Source: Alkalihalobacillus sp. AL-G
GTDB lineage: Bacteria > Bacillota > Bacilli > Bacillales > Fictibacillaceae
Assembly: GCF_030643805.1 (NCBI RefSeq)
Contig: NZ_CP094656.1
Coordinates: 2,790,001 to 2,854,000, forward strand
Direction: 5' to 3'
Length of the DNA: 64,000 nucleotides
Of the stretch, positions 28,396 to 40,052 are shown piece by piece (positions within the stretch are counted from its first letter, which is position 1; each line of letters opens with the position of its first letter). The notes beneath the pieces are model-generated. The model did not search any database and was not told the DNA's origin. It saw nothing but the letters and a program-made list of their open reading frames with translations. Position numbers and translations under genes: made by a program.

Positions 28396-28749
28396 TCATC
28401 GACTCGGCGTATCAGATCCGAATACTTTTTCTTGTTGTTCTTCATTGTTTTCTTTATTTTCCGATGATCTTAATGCTTGTTCACCGTTCGTTTCAAAATC
28501 GCTTTTCATTTGTCTGTTTTCTCGTAGTAACGACCGCAATTCACGTTTCATCGACAGGTAGCGAACAGAGCCTGCAGCACCAACGGTAAGTGCACCTAAC
28601 ATCGCAGAACCAAGGATCACTAACACTAGAGGCCATTGTGCCGTCCCAAACACATAGTCCACTCCCACAGGCTCAACGTTAATCACTGCAAATACAGCAA
28701 CAATTATTGCAAAAAACAGGACAATGATTAAACTCCATTCTCTTTTCAA
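28396..28749 (-). CDS. yrvD: LapA domain membrane protein, YrvD type
   Basis: A 117-residue protein with two membrane helices (about residues 5-25 and 40-65) and a hydrophilic, Glu/Asn-rich C-terminal tail. It belongs to the LapA/DUF1049 group. A TTG start at 28749, giving MKREWSLIIVLFF, has AAGGA ten bases upstream; longer versions add an unlikely basic stretch. It lies between secDF and recJ, as yrvD does. Its function in Gram-positives is unknown. Confidence 0.75.
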   Translation of the reverse strand: MKREWSLIIVLFFAIIVAVFAVINVEPVGVDYVFGTAQWPLVLVILGSAMLGALTVGAAGSVRYLSMKRELRSLLRENRQMKSDFETNGEQALRSSENKENNEEQQEKVFGSDTPSR

Positions 28750-28840
28750 AATTCGCTCATCCTTTCGTATCACTTTTATACTCTTTTTCCCAATTATCAC
28801 TTGACTTGAAACATCAATGCTTTCTTAACCTTGTATAAAC

Positions 28841-28876
28841 GAAAAACCTGAGTGGAAATACTTTGTTCCACTCAGG
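28841..28876 (-). terminator. Terminator after secDF
   Basis: CCTGAGTGGAA and TTCCACTCAGG form a perfect 11-bp stem, followed on the minus strand by TTTTTCG. Confidence 0.92.
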
Positions 28877-28888
28877 CTTTCTCAATTT

Positions 28889-31141
28889 TTATGCTTCTGA
28901 TGTGTTTGAGCTTTTAACAGATTTGTTCTTCAGTTGTTTCCCCTTCCACACTAACCAAAGCTGGGAAGCGATAAACAGAGATGAATACGTTCCTGCTACA
29001 AGTCCCACCAATAAAGCGAATGAGAAATTGCTGATTGCTTCACTTCCGAAAATCATCAACGCTGCAGCGGCAAAAATGACAGTCAGAACAGTGTTCACCG
29101 ATCGAGCGAACGTTTGAACGAGACTGATGTTTACGACATTGGCAAGATCGGAGAAGGTCTTGACCTTCGCATACTTCATGTTTTCCCGAATCCGGTCAAA
29201 CGTAACAATCGTATCGTTAATTGAATAACCGACTATCGTCAGGACGGCTGCAATGAACGTCAGATCAACCTCCATTTGGAGCAGGCTGAACACGGCGGTG
29301 ATGAAAAAGGCATCATGCAACAAGGCTATGACAGCTGCAAGACCCATCATCCACTCAAAGCGGATCGCAACATAAATGATGATACCGATTGAAGCAATCG
29401 CAATCGCATACATCGCATTTTTCGCAAGCTCAACACCAACGGTCGGACTGACCGTACTGACACCAGGTTCACTACCATATTCCTTTTTGAAGAAGGATTT
29501 TATCTTACTGATTTCTCCTTGTGATAGAACGTCTACGTAGCGAGCGACTGCAATGTTTTCCGCATCACCTGAAATCACAACTTCGTCCGTTTCGTGACCT
29601 AGCGATTTCAGCTGATCTTTTATCTTATCCTCATCAAGAGCATGTTCGGCTGTAATTTGAACCCTCGATCCAGCGACAAAATCGATTCCAAGGTTCAGAT
29701 TGAAGACAAGCAATGAAATTATCCCTAATCCAATCAATATGGAAGATAAGGTAAAGAATTTCTTTCGATGTTCTACAAAGTTAACCTTTTTAAATCGTGA
29801 ATTACTTATATCAAGACGTTCAAAATCATCAAGGTCTTTGATTTGGCTTTCTTTTACTCCAAAAAGTCTCGGTTTCTTGTTCAGCACTCTACTATTTACG
29901 AGCAATCCGAGAAAGATCCTTGTCCCATAAACAGCAGTGAGGAAGCTCGCAAGAATACTGATGATCAACACGAGTGCAAACCCTTGGACAGAGCTTGTAC
30001 CAAAAATGAACAAGACGGTTGCAGCCAAAATCGTCGTAATATTCGCATCAAAAATCGTCGAGAAGGAATGCTTATTCCCTGCTTTAAATGCAGACATGAC
30101 GGACTTTCCAGACTTCAGTTCCTCTTGTATCCGTTCATAGGTGATGATGTTGGCGTCAACCGCCATACCGACCCCGAGAATAAGTGCAGCGATTCCTGGC
30201 AGAGTCAATACACCATTCATCCAATCGAACACGACAAGAATCAAATAGATATAGAACGACAATGTAACGACAGCGACGATCCCAGGAATACGGTAAAAGA
30301 AAATCATGTATAAGAAGATCAACGCGATACCGATTACACCAGCAAGCATTGTGGTTTCAAGGGATTGCTGACCGAACTTCGCTCCCACCGATGTTGAATA
30401 AATTTCTTTTAATTTTACTGGTAGAGAACCTGCATTAAGTAGATCGACAAGATTCTGTGCTTCGTCGATCGTTTCCATACCATCGATGGTTGCTGTATCA
30501 GAATGTATAGGGTACCTTACGGCAGGAGCAGAAATGTACTTGGGATCACCTGGTGCATCCCCTTCTTTCTTAAACTCTTCCTCGAAAGAATCTCCCTTTT
30601 CATAGTCCAGCCAGATCACTAAGCGATTCGTTGGTTCAGGCATTTGACTGATATCAGTCGTGATGTTGCCGAATTTATCCCCGTCCTTCAATTTCAACGA
30701 TACAAGTGGTCTGTTCGCTTTATCGAAAATTACTTTTGCTCCACCTTCTTTAAGGTCCGCGCCTTTTAACCGAACTTTATCATTAACATCACGGAACGTT
30801 AGTTCTGCCTGTGTTGATAACAGTTCCCGAGCTTGGTTCTGATCTTCGACACCAGCAAGCTGGACACGAATCCTGTCATCCCCTTCAATTTGGATGTTCG
30901 GTTCCGATACGCCTAAAACATCCACCCTTTCTCTGAGTGCACTGACGGTACTATTCAATAAATCCTTGGTGATTTCCTGACCCTCTTCAGCAGGAATGAC
31001 TTCGTATAAAACTTCAAATCCACCCTGTAAATCAAGGCCAAGTTTAATTCTGTTTGCGACATCCTGAGTTGTAACCCCCATCAAACCAGCAAACATTACT
31101 ACTAGTAAGAAAAAGGCTACAATCCGTCCTCTTTTAACCAT
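28889..31141 (-). CDS. secDF: Protein translocase subunit SecDF (fused)
   Basis: A 750-residue fusion of SecD and SecF, with about 12 membrane segments in two similar halves. The first half contains DLQGGFEVLYEV and the second IDFVAGSRVQ at the matching place. It uses the proton motive force to help the Sec translocon release exported proteins. The ATG at 31141 follows GGGGAGG; residues upstream of it do not belong to the family. A terminator ends the gene. Confidence 0.95.
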   Translation of the reverse strand: MVKRGRIVAFFLLVVMFAGLMGVTTQDVANRIKLGLDLQGGFEVLYEVIPAEEGQEITKDLLNSTVSALRERVDVLGVSEPNIQIEGDDRIRVQLAGVEDQNQARELLSTQAELTFRDVNDKVRLKGADLKEGGAKVIFDKANRPLVSLKLKDGDKFGNITTDISQMPEPTNRLVIWLDYEKGDSFEEEFKKEGDAPGDPKYISAPAVRYPIHSDTATIDGMETIDEAQNLVDLLNAGSLPVKLKEIYSTSVGAKFGQQSLETTMLAGVIGIALIFLYMIFFYRIPGIVAVVTLSFYIYLILVVFDWMNGVLTLPGIAALILGVGMAVDANIITYERIQEELKSGKSVMSAFKAGNKHSFSTIFDANITTILAATVLFIFGTSSVQGFALVLIISILASFLTAVYGTRIFLGLLVNSRVLNKKPRLFGVKESQIKDLDDFERLDISNSRFKKVNFVEHRKKFFTLSSILIGLGIISLLVFNLNLGIDFVAGSRVQITAEHALDEDKIKDQLKSLGHETDEVVISGDAENIAVARYVDVLSQGEISKIKSFFKKEYGSEPGVSTVSPTVGVELAKNAMYAIAIASIGIIIYVAIRFEWMMGLAAVIALLHDAFFITAVFSLLQMEVDLTFIAAVLTIVGYSINDTIVTFDRIRENMKYAKVKTFSDLANVVNISLVQTFARSVNTVLTVIFAAAALMIFGSEAISNFSFALLVGLVAGTYSSLFIASQLWLVWKGKQLKNKSVKSSNTSEA

Positions 31142-31267
31142 ATGTATATTTTCCTCCCCTAAGTTGACAATCTGGTTGGATCTAATACTACTCATTTGAA
31201 ATCCCTATATTATGTATGATTTATCCATCCTATTATATCCATCCGCATGTCCAAGTGTCAATTTCAC

Positions 31268-31549
31268 TCAAGCTTTAGAATCAAGCGGAAACCAGCTGTC
31301 ATTCGTAACTGCTTGTACTGTCAGCCAATTCATGAAATCCTGTGTTGATAATGTTAAAACACTGTTGACAACTTGGTGAAGCATCCATTCCTCGTCTCGT
31401 CTCTTCTTCGCCCGTGAGACGATACATTTCCAAATTTCTTCATCAGTAACACTCTCATAACCCATAAAATGAAGCTCTTCCTTCTTACTCTTTATTGCAG
31501 GTCCAACTTCTTTCTTCCATTCGTCAAGTGGTTTTGCAACAGACATCAT
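31268..31549 (-). CDS. comN: Post-transcriptional regulator, ComN/YrzD type
   Basis: A 93-residue protein of the ComN family. In B. subtilis ComN (YrzD) promotes accumulation of comE mRNA and localises to the division site and poles through DivIVA. A start at 31549, inside an ATGATG pair, lies seven bases past GGGGAG. The longer frame upstream lacks similarity. The gene lies between secDF and spoVB, as in B. subtilis. Confidence 0.85.
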   Translation of the reverse strand: MMSVAKPLDEWKKEVGPAIKSKKEELHFMGYESVTDEEIWKCIVSRAKKRRDEEWMLHQVVNSVLTLSTQDFMNWLTVQAVTNDSWFPLDSKA

Positions 31550-31718
31550 CCGTCTCCCCTTTACTCGTTTTAATCGCGTAATGTATTTCATGCACTGAGA
31601 AATTCTGTTTTCAACATCCATTCCATTTCTCTGTATATACTTGTCATGCTTGGCCTACTCGATTGCATATACATATGAGTAAAACAGGTCTTGCACGATC
31701 GAGAAGGCAGGGGCAATT

Positions 31719-33266
31719 ATGTCAAAACAAACCTTTATACAAGGCACAATGATTTTAATACTTGCTGGCTTGATTACAAAAGTACTCGGGTTCATCAATC
31801 GAATTGTCGTTGCTCGCATAATGGGGCAAGAAGGAGTAGGGCTGTATATGATGGCTGTCCCTACATTGATCTTGACCATCACACTTACCAGACTTGGATT
31901 ACCTGTTGCGATCTCAAAAATGGTTGCAGAGGCTGAAGCAGAACGAAATCCGCAAAAAATCAAGCAGATCCTTATCGTTTCATTGACGATAACCGGTGTG
32001 CTCAGCATTATATTTACGACTGCTATGATTATGCTTGCTCCCATTTTATCACAAAATCTCTTAACTGACTCAAGAAGTTATTACCCGTTGATTGCAATAG
32101 CGCCGGTCGTACCGATCATTGCATTATCATCCGTAATTCGAGGGTACTTCCAAGGTCGGCAAAACATGAGACCGTCTGCTTATTCCCAGGTGATTGAACA
32201 AATTGTCCGAATTACACTTGTTGCCATCCTGACAGGAGCTCTTTTACCATACGGAGTCCAATTTGCAGCTGCAGGAGCAATGATTTCCGTCGTTATCGGT
32301 GAGTTGGCTTCACTGTTGTATATGTTTTCAATATTTAAAATGCAAAAGCGGATTCGGGTAAGGCGAGGGTTTTTTGCCTACTTATCAAAAGGAAGAGATA
32401 CCTTTAACCAGTTGTTAAGAATTTCATTGCCGACGACAGCTAGTCAATTGGTCGGATCGATTTCCTATTTTTTCGAGCCGATTGTTATCACCATGAGTCT
32501 TGCAATAGCAGGTGTTACTACCGTTATGGCCACATCGCAGTATGGGGCATTGGCCGGTTTTGTCATTCCATTTTTAACGTTACCGATGTTCATCACGTAT
32601 TCTTTATCGGTTTCGCTCGTCCCTGCGATCAGTGAGGCTGCTGCTCAGAAAAAACACCACTTGATAGAGCGTCGTTTAAATCAGGCACTTCGCATCTCTA
32701 TGCTTTCTGGAGGGATTTCAGTTGTAATTACGTATGTTCTCGCAGTTCCGTTAATGGACTTGATGTATGATGCTCCTGAGGTTGCACGTTACGTAAAGGT
32801 GATGGCGCCGTTTTTCTTCTTTTTATATTTCCAGAGTCCACTGCAAGCTGTTCTTCAGGCGTTAGACCTTGCCAAAGCGGCAATGATGAACAGCATTATC
32901 GGCGCAGTCGTGAAAATCATTGCGATTTTTGCTCTTGCAACTCGACCGGAACTTGGAATCATGGGGGCTGCACTTGCTATTGTAATTAATGTGGTTCTCG
33001 TTACGATGCTCCATTTTGCCACAATCGTCAAGGTAATCAGTTATACTGTTGTTGTGAAGGATTATTTGAAAGGCATTTTTACGATTGGTGCTACCGGTTT
33101 AACAGTAGCATGGTTTTATTCGCAATTGAATGGATCGCTTCTTCTGAACACTCTATATTCAATAATATTTGCAGTTGTGATCTATCTCGTATTGATCATC
33201 ACCCTGAATTTACTGAAAAAAGAGGATGTCCATTTCATCCCCATATTAAATAAGCTGATTAAATAA
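31719..33266 (+). CDS. spoVB: Stage V sporulation protein B (MOP flippase)
   Basis: A 515-residue polysaccharide-type flippase with about 14 membrane helices. The opening FIQGTMILILAGLITKVLGF is typical of SpoVB. It is needed for spore cortex formation and is thought to move lipid-linked cortex precursors across the membrane. GGCAGGGG precedes the ATG. It is divergent from comN and convergent with yrbG, sharing a terminator with the latter. Confidence 0.92.
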   Translation: MSKQTFIQGTMILILAGLITKVLGFINRIVVARIMGQEGVGLYMMAVPTLILTITLTRLGLPVAISKMVAEAEAERNPQKIKQILIVSLTITGVLSIIFTTAMIMLAPILSQNLLTDSRSYYPLIAIAPVVPIIALSSVIRGYFQGRQNMRPSAYSQVIEQIVRITLVAILTGALLPYGVQFAAAGAMISVVIGELASLLYMFSIFKMQKRIRVRRGFFAYLSKGRDTFNQLLRISLPTTASQLVGSISYFFEPIVITMSLAIAGVTTVMATSQYGALAGFVIPFLTLPMFITYSLSVSLVPAISEAAAQKKHHLIERRLNQALRISMLSGGISVVITYVLAVPLMDLMYDAPEVARYVKVMAPFFFFLYFQSPLQAVLQALDLAKAAMMNSIIGAVVKIIAIFALATRPELGIMGAALAIVINVVLVTMLHFATIVKVISYTVVVKDYLKGIFTIGATGLTVAWFYSQLNGSLLLNTLYSIIFAVVIYLVLIITLNLLKKEDVHFIPILNKLIK

Positions 33267-33272
33267 CCAAAT

Positions 33273-33330
33273 AAAAAAGCTGACCTAATGTGTGGAGATT
33301 TTTTACTCCACCAAGTAAGTCAGCCTTTTT
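33273..33330. terminator. Bidirectional terminator between spoVB and yrbG
   Basis: GCTGAC (33279-33284) pairs with GTCAGC (33319-33324) and encloses GTGGAG/CTCCAC. It is flanked by A6 and T5 runs. Confidence 0.85.
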
Positions 33331-33985
33331 AATCCGAATCGTCTTTCGTATCGATGAAAAAAATTCCTCCTGGTTCCAGTGAACATAATGAGATTTTTTT
33401 CAAATCACGAAAGCCGAGTCTTTTCAGCTCTTGTCGTAACCAAAGTTCTGTTTTGTTGATTCTTTTTAAATGATCATCTTGAATCTTTCCATCAAGGATC
33501 AACGGCAAAGGAAATTGCCCCTGTTCCTCTTCCTCTTCTTTTTTCTCCATCACCGAAAGCTTTCCGGACGGCTCAAGTATCGCAAATTCAACATCGGACA
33601 CTTTACTGACTCCATTTTCCCGCAATTGGATAAGAAGATCATCGAAGTTATAACGTTGCTTCTTCATTTCTTTTTCATCAATTTTACCTCGGTCGATAAT
33701 TACTGATGGTTTTCCATCAATGATTTCCCGTAGCTTATCACTTTTTAAGGAAATATAGGCAAAAATGATTTGTACCGTCAGCAATGCACCGATTCCCAAT
33801 AACGATTGGAGCATCGGTTTTTCTGGATTTTCAATCGAAATGACTGCCAGCTCAGCAATCATAATCGATACGACAAAATCAATAATCGATAATTGACCGA
33901 TTTCTCGTTTCCCCATTAAACGGAATACGATGATGATCAGAAAATAGATGAATATGGTCCGAAACAATATTAACCCGTATTCCAT
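33329..33985 (-). CDS. yrbG: DUF421 membrane protein, YrbG/YetF type
   Basis: A 218-residue protein. Three N-terminal membrane helices (about residues 1-85) precede a cytoplasmic beta-alpha domain ending GGIFFIDTK. DUF421 (YetF-like) proteins are widespread in spore formers; in B. subtilis some paralogues are linked to spore envelope and nutrient response. No enzyme motif is seen. The ATG at 33985 follows AAAGGAG. It lies convergent to spoVB, as yrbG does. Confidence 0.85.
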   Translation of the reverse strand: MEYGLILFRTIFIYFLIIIVFRLMGKREIGQLSIIDFVVSIMIAELAVISIENPEKPMLQSLLGIGALLTVQIIFAYISLKSDKLREIIDGKPSVIIDRGKIDEKEMKKQRYNFDDLLIQLRENGVSKVSDVEFAILEPSGKLSVMEKKEEEEEQGQFPLPLILDGKIQDDHLKRINKTELWLRQELKRLGFRDLKKISLCSLEPGGIFFIDTKDDSD

Positions 33986-34134
33986 AAATGTCTTCTCCTT
34001 TCGATCCACGTAAAAGAAAAGTATAGATGCAACCCGAAGAAAATCTGCATCATATGAGCTGAACTATCCCATACTTTCTTTAATAGTCTGACCGACTGCA
34101 GAGAAGATATGAACTGACCTAAATGGTAATATTT

Positions 34135-35433
34135 TTAGAAATAAGCAAGTAAATAACGTAACAAGATATAAATGGTTGCGATGACAAGTGAAACGATCAC
34201 AACTGGAAAACCAATCAACAAAAATTGAATGAAGCTGAATGATTGCTTTGATTTCATTGCCATGCCTGCAACAATTACATTAGCCGATGCACCGATCAAT
34301 GTCGCATTTCCACCTAAACAAGCTCCGAGAGCAAGAGACCACCATAACGGATCCAAATTTTGCATACCATATTCCTCAAATTCCATTATGACGGGAATCA
34401 TCGCAGCTACAAATGGAATGTTATCAATAAAACCTGAAAGCAATCCGGAACCCCATAAAATGATTATCGCCGTTTTCGGTAAATCCCCTTCTGTTAACAA
34501 TAAAATCGAGCGTGCCATTTCATCGATGATTCCTACCTTAATCAATCCACCTACAAGTATAAACAATCCGATAAAGAAGAAAAGTGTTATCCACTCAATG
34601 GAACGAAACACTTCCTCAATTTCTTGCTCATTTGACGTGATTAGAAGTAAAAGTAATGCACCTGACATTGCGACCGTCGTGATATCAAGGTGAAGAATGG
34701 TATGTAATAAAAATCCAAGTATTGTAAGAGACAAGACTGAAACGGATTTATACAATAAAGGTCCCTTCTTCAAAAACGAATTCGGGTCAAGCTTCAACAA
34801 TTCATTTCTACGTTCCTGGGAGATGTACAACGACCTCCGATAAAACAGGACGACTCCACTCATTATTACGATAAAAATAATTAATACAACAGGACCTAAG
34901 TGAAAAAGAAAATCATTAAAATCCAAATGCTCTACGGCTTGCCCAATCATTATATTCGGTGGATCACCAATCAGCGTTGCAGTACCACCGATATTAGCAA
35001 ATAAGATGGCGCTTATTAAATAAGGCATGCTCGTCACATGTAAGAGGCTAGTTAACGTCAAAATGATCGGAACAAGTAATAATACGGTTGTTACGTTATC
35101 CAACAAAGCCGATCCAATTGCAGTGATCGTCGACAATACGACGAGCAATGGGATTGGTCTTCCTTTTACCTTTTGAGCAAGCTTTATCGCTATATATTCA
35201 AAAACCCCGTTTTGACTCGTAATCGAAACGAGAATCATCATTGAAAAAAGCAAGGCGATCGTATTCCAATCGACATGCTCAAAAAAGGCTTGTTCAACCT
35301 GTAAAATTCCTAGAATCAGCATAACGACAGCGCCGCAGCATGCAACGAGCGCTCGGTTGATTTTTTCTGTCATGATCCCTATATAACTAATGATAAAAAT
35401 AAGAGAAGCCATCGTTACATCCACGTTTTCCAT
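34135..35433 (-). CDS. ArsB/NhaD-type ion transporter
   Basis: A 432-residue polytopic protein with about 11-12 helices in two repeated halves. The pattern DNVTTVLLLVPI and later DNIPFVAAMIPV, plus GGTATLIGDPPNIMIG and GGNATLIGASANVI, is diagnostic of the ion transporter superfamily containing ArsB and NhaD. The substrate (Na+/H+, arsenite or an organic anion) cannot be told. The ATG at 35433 lies directly on the GAGG, so the GTG at 35424, nine bases past GAGG, is a good alternative. It lies between yrbG and yrzE. Confidence 0.85.
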   Translation of the reverse strand: MENVDVTMASLIFIISYIGIMTEKINRALVACCGAVVMLILGILQVEQAFFEHVDWNTIALLFSMMILVSITSQNGVFEYIAIKLAQKVKGRPIPLLVVLSTITAIGSALLDNVTTVLLLVPIILTLTSLLHVTSMPYLISAILFANIGGTATLIGDPPNIMIGQAVEHLDFNDFLFHLGPVVLIIFIVIMSGVVLFYRRSLYISQERRNELLKLDPNSFLKKGPLLYKSVSVLSLTILGFLLHTILHLDITTVAMSGALLLLLITSNEQEIEEVFRSIEWITLFFFIGLFILVGGLIKVGIIDEMARSILLLTEGDLPKTAIIILWGSGLLSGFIDNIPFVAAMIPVIMEFEEYGMQNLDPLWWSLALGACLGGNATLIGASANVIVAGMAMKSKQSFSFIQFLLIGFPVVIVSLVIATIYILLRYLLAYF

Positions 35434-35551
35434 CCTCTACTTGTCCGTTTTATACATGTTATGTGACTGATGGTCCAAACATGTTTGACTTCTAATTTGT
35501 CCAAGTCGTGAATAAGTTGTACTAATAAAGCCTGTATAAAGGGGTGGAAGT

Positions 35552-35941
35552 ATGTCCAAACGAATGGTCTCTGCAATGGGGTTTGGTGTCGTGGTCGTTA
35601 TTGCGATCATTATGGTCAGTAGCTTCTTGCTATCACTTTTATTGCGATTTACAAGCTTAAATCAACAATCAATCACCTGGGTTATTCTCGGGCTAGCTGT
35701 TCTAGCTTTGTTCATCGGCGGATTGGTTTCAGGAAAGAAAGGCAAGGAAAAAGGATGGTTATCAGGAGCGGGGACTGGGTTGCTCTTTTCTGTTCTGGTT
35801 TTTCTTGTGCAGTACCTAGGTTACCAAGTACAGTTTGATGCTGAACAGTACTTATACCACATTGGTTATCTTGTCGTCTCGGCACTCGGTGGAATGATGG
35901 GAGTCAATCTGTCAAGTAATCGTTCACAATCATTTAAGTAA
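35552..35941 (+). CDS. yrzE: TIGR04086 membrane protein, YrzE type
   Basis: A 129-residue protein with four predicted membrane helices and the motif GLVSGKKGKEKGWLSGAGTG between the second and third. It matches the TIGR04086/DUF3792 family. Function is unknown. GGGGTGG precedes the ATG. It is convergent with yajC, as in B. subtilis. Confidence 0.85.
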   Translation: MSKRMVSAMGFGVVVVIAIIMVSSFLLSLLLRFTSLNQQSITWVILGLAVLALFIGGLVSGKKGKEKGWLSGAGTGLLFSVLVFLVQYLGYQVQFDAEQYLYHIGYLVVSALGGMMGVNLSSNRSQSFK

Positions 35942-35951
35942 ATAATATTGA

Positions 35952-35994
35952 AAAAGAAAGGGGGGAACTCAAAAGTCCCCCCCTTTCTTTTTTG
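35952..35994. terminator. Bidirectional terminator between yrzE and yajC
   Basis: AAAGAAAGGGGGGAACT pairs with AGTCCCCCCCTTTCTTT, with A and T runs on both sides. Confidence 0.92.
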
Positions 35995-35998
35995 TTCA

Positions 35999-36265
35999 TT
36001 AATCGTTATCTACAACTTCACGAATAGCAGAACGATCGTATGTAAGTTTCGTTCCATCACCTGCTCGTAGAACAACAGTATTCTTCTCTTCATCCAAAGC
36101 TTCGATTGTTCCGTGGAAACCACCAATCGTAATAATACGATTTCCTTTTTCTAAACTCGACTGCATTTGAGCGGTCTTCTTTTGACGCTTTTGCTGCGGT
36201 CGGATCAGGATAAAGTAAAAAATTACAAACATAAATACAATCGAAAGTAATCCTGTGTATTCCAT
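35999..36265 (-). CDS. yajC: Preprotein translocase subunit YajC
   Basis: An 88-residue Sec accessory protein with one N-terminal membrane helix, followed by the basic segment LIRPQQKRQKKTAQMQ and the domain GNRIITIGGFHGTIEAL. It joins SecDF in the Sec holotranslocon. GGGGTG precedes the ATG. It follows tgt in the queA-tgt-yajC order common to bacteria. Confidence 0.94.
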   Translation of the reverse strand: MEYTGLLSIVFMFVIFYFILIRPQQKRQKKTAQMQSSLEKGNRIITIGGFHGTIEALDEEKNTVVLRAGDGTKLTYDRSAIREVVDND

Positions 36266-36318
36266 TTCTCTTTCACCCCTTTCAGTTCATATATATGTAT
36301 TAAGAAAAACATCCTTAC

Positions 36319-38507
<2,189 letters not shown>

Positions 38508-38538
38508 TTACTAATTCACCTTTAATCTGTTAGTGTGT

Positions 38539-38821
38539 GTTCAAAAAGTAGACCAATCAGAAATTCCTTAAAAGAAATTCGACTACATGGGTTTCGTCGT
38601 ACGCCTGCGGTTACTCGGCGCAAAATAGCACAGAAGTATACAAATCCGTGGCCTTGTAACAACGTCGAACTGATTCACATCGTGTGAACCCAAGGCACGA
38701 CAGTTTTAAGGAAGGCTACTAACTCGAAAACATCATTGCTCGATTGCACCGAGGAAGCCTTAAACCAAGGTTAACCTTGGTTGACGCAGGTGCAGGGGCT
38801 CTTGGTTACTTTTGAACTTCC
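38539..38821. repeat. Family A repeat, long copy A3
   Basis: It starts GTTCAAAAAG and ends ACTTTTGAACTTCC in inverted orientation, but is about 283 bp long. It contains the mini-hairpin TTCACA-TCG-TGTGAA (38674-38688), a compensated variant of CTCACA-TCG-TGTGAG in A1. It also contains AAGGCACGACAGTTTT, shared with A6, and a 20-bp palindrome. No gene is seen in it. Confidence 0.65.
38763..38782. repeat. Perfect 20-bp palindrome inside repeat A3
   Basis: AACCAAGGTTAACCTTGGTT reads the same on both strands. It is flanked by GAAGCCTTA and GACGCAGGTGCAGG. Confidence 0.85.
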
Positions 38822-38836
38822 TTTATATCTATTTTC

Positions 38837-39034
38837 TTATCGGAAACGACTTATAATATAAAAAACAAGTGACAGTACAATACTCACTACAATCGATGTG
38901 ACTATCGGAAAATAAAAAGTCGTATTCCCCTTTTTAAAAACAATATCTCCTGGTAGTTTTCCGATAAAACTCCCTATGACCCCTATTATTATGAAAACGA
39001 TTCCGATGACAATAAAAATCTTGAACATTTCCAT
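38837..39034 (-). CDS. yrzS: DUF2905 membrane protein, YrzS type
   Basis: A 65-residue protein with two membrane helices joined by GKLPGDIVFKKGNTTFYFPI, the DUF2905 signature. Function is unknown. The start ATG shares one base with the ruvB stop (TAATG), so translation is probably coupled. The same arrangement exists in B. subtilis (yrzS). Confidence 0.88.
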   Translation of the reverse strand: MEMFKIFIVIGIVFIIIGVIGSFIGKLPGDIVFKKGNTTFYFPIVTSIVVSIVLSLVFYIISRFR

Positions 39035-40035
39035 TACCGTTTTGGTACCTCCAAGTTAAAATGCCGGTACACTAGATCAGTAACCATCCGTCCTCGAGGT
39101 GTTCGCTGAATAAATCCGATTTGCAATAAATAGGGTTCATAGACATCTTCAAGGGTTTGAGGTTCTTCGCCAATCGTAGCAGCAATCGTATGCAGACCAA
39201 CAGGACCACCATTATAGATCTCAATGATCCCTTTTAACAATTTATAGTCAATATTATCTAATCCTAAACGGTCGACCTGGAGCCTTTCCAATGCTTCGAC
39301 TGCAATTTCCTTCCCTATCACACCGTCTCCCTGTACTTGAGCAAAATCACGGACCCGCTTCAACAGTCGGTTGACGATCCTAGGAGTTCCCCTAGCGCGT
39401 CGGGCAAGCTCCTCTGCAGCCTCAGGTGTGACCTCAACCTCGAAGAATTCACCTGTTCGGACAACGATTTCAGTCAAATCGTCCAACTCATAATATTCCA
39501 ACCGGCTAAGAACGCCAAATCGGTCTCTTAACGGGGCAGACAATAAACCTGCACGTGTTGTTGCTCCAACAAGTGTGAACGGAGGTAAATCAAGCCTGAC
39601 TGAGCGGGCTGTTTCACCTTTTCCTATCACAATATCTAAACAAAAGTCTTCCATGGCTGGATACAATACTTCCTCGACCGACCGATGCAAACGATGGATT
39701 TCGTCGATGAAAAGAACGTCGCCTGCTTCAAGTGCGGTCAAAATCGCAGCGAGATCTCCCGGACGTTCAATCGCAGGGCCGCTGGTAGTTCGAATGTTAA
39801 CTCCCATTTCATTCGCAATTATACAAGAAAGTGTCGTTTTCCCTAGACCAGGAGGACCGTATAATAAAACATGATCTAGTGGTTCACTTCTAAGTTTTGC
39901 AGCCTGAATAAATACATTCAGGTTTTGCTTTACTCTATCTTGCCCTATATATTGTTGAAGAAACTGAGGGCGTAAACTGAATTCGAGACTCTCATCTTCT
40001 CGGTTCAATTCATTCGATAAAATTCGGTCATCCAT
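39034..40035 (-). CDS. ruvB: Holliday junction branch migration ATPase RuvB
   Basis: A 333-residue AAA+ motor. Walker A is [14 protein letters not shown], Walker [10 protein letters not shown], sensor 1 LVGATTRAG, and the C-terminal winged helix contains [20 protein letters not shown] with GRMVT. Hexamers drive branch migration with RuvA. It follows ruvA by 17 bases and is coupled to yrzS downstream. Confidence 0.97.
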   Translation of the reverse strand: MDDRILSNELNREDESLEFSLRPQFLQQYIGQDRVKQNLNVFIQAAKLRSEPLDHVLLYGPPGLGKTTLSCIIANEMGVNIRTTSGPAIERPGDLAAILTALEAGDVLFIDEIHRLHRSVEEVLYPAMEDFCLDIVIGKGETARSVRLDLPPFTLVGATTRAGLLSAPLRDRFGVLSRLEYYELDDLTEIVVRTGEFFEVEVTPEAAEELARRARGTPRIVNRLLKRVRDFAQVQGDGVIGKEIAVEALERLQVDRLGLDNIDYKLLKGIIEIYNGGPVGLHTIAATIGEEPQTLEDVYEPYLLQIGFIQRTPRGRMVTDLVYRHFNLEVPKR

Positions 40036-40052
40036 TTATATACACCCCACTC

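Noticed and set aside
31655-32044. 129-codon minus-strand reading frame inside spoVB
   Set aside because: It is antisense to a strongly supported gene and has no ribosome binding site.
38508-38836. preQ1 riboswitch upstream of queA
   Set aside because: The leader region is occupied by repeat A3; no preQ1 aptamer pattern was found. queA-tgt act after preQ1 is made, so none is required.
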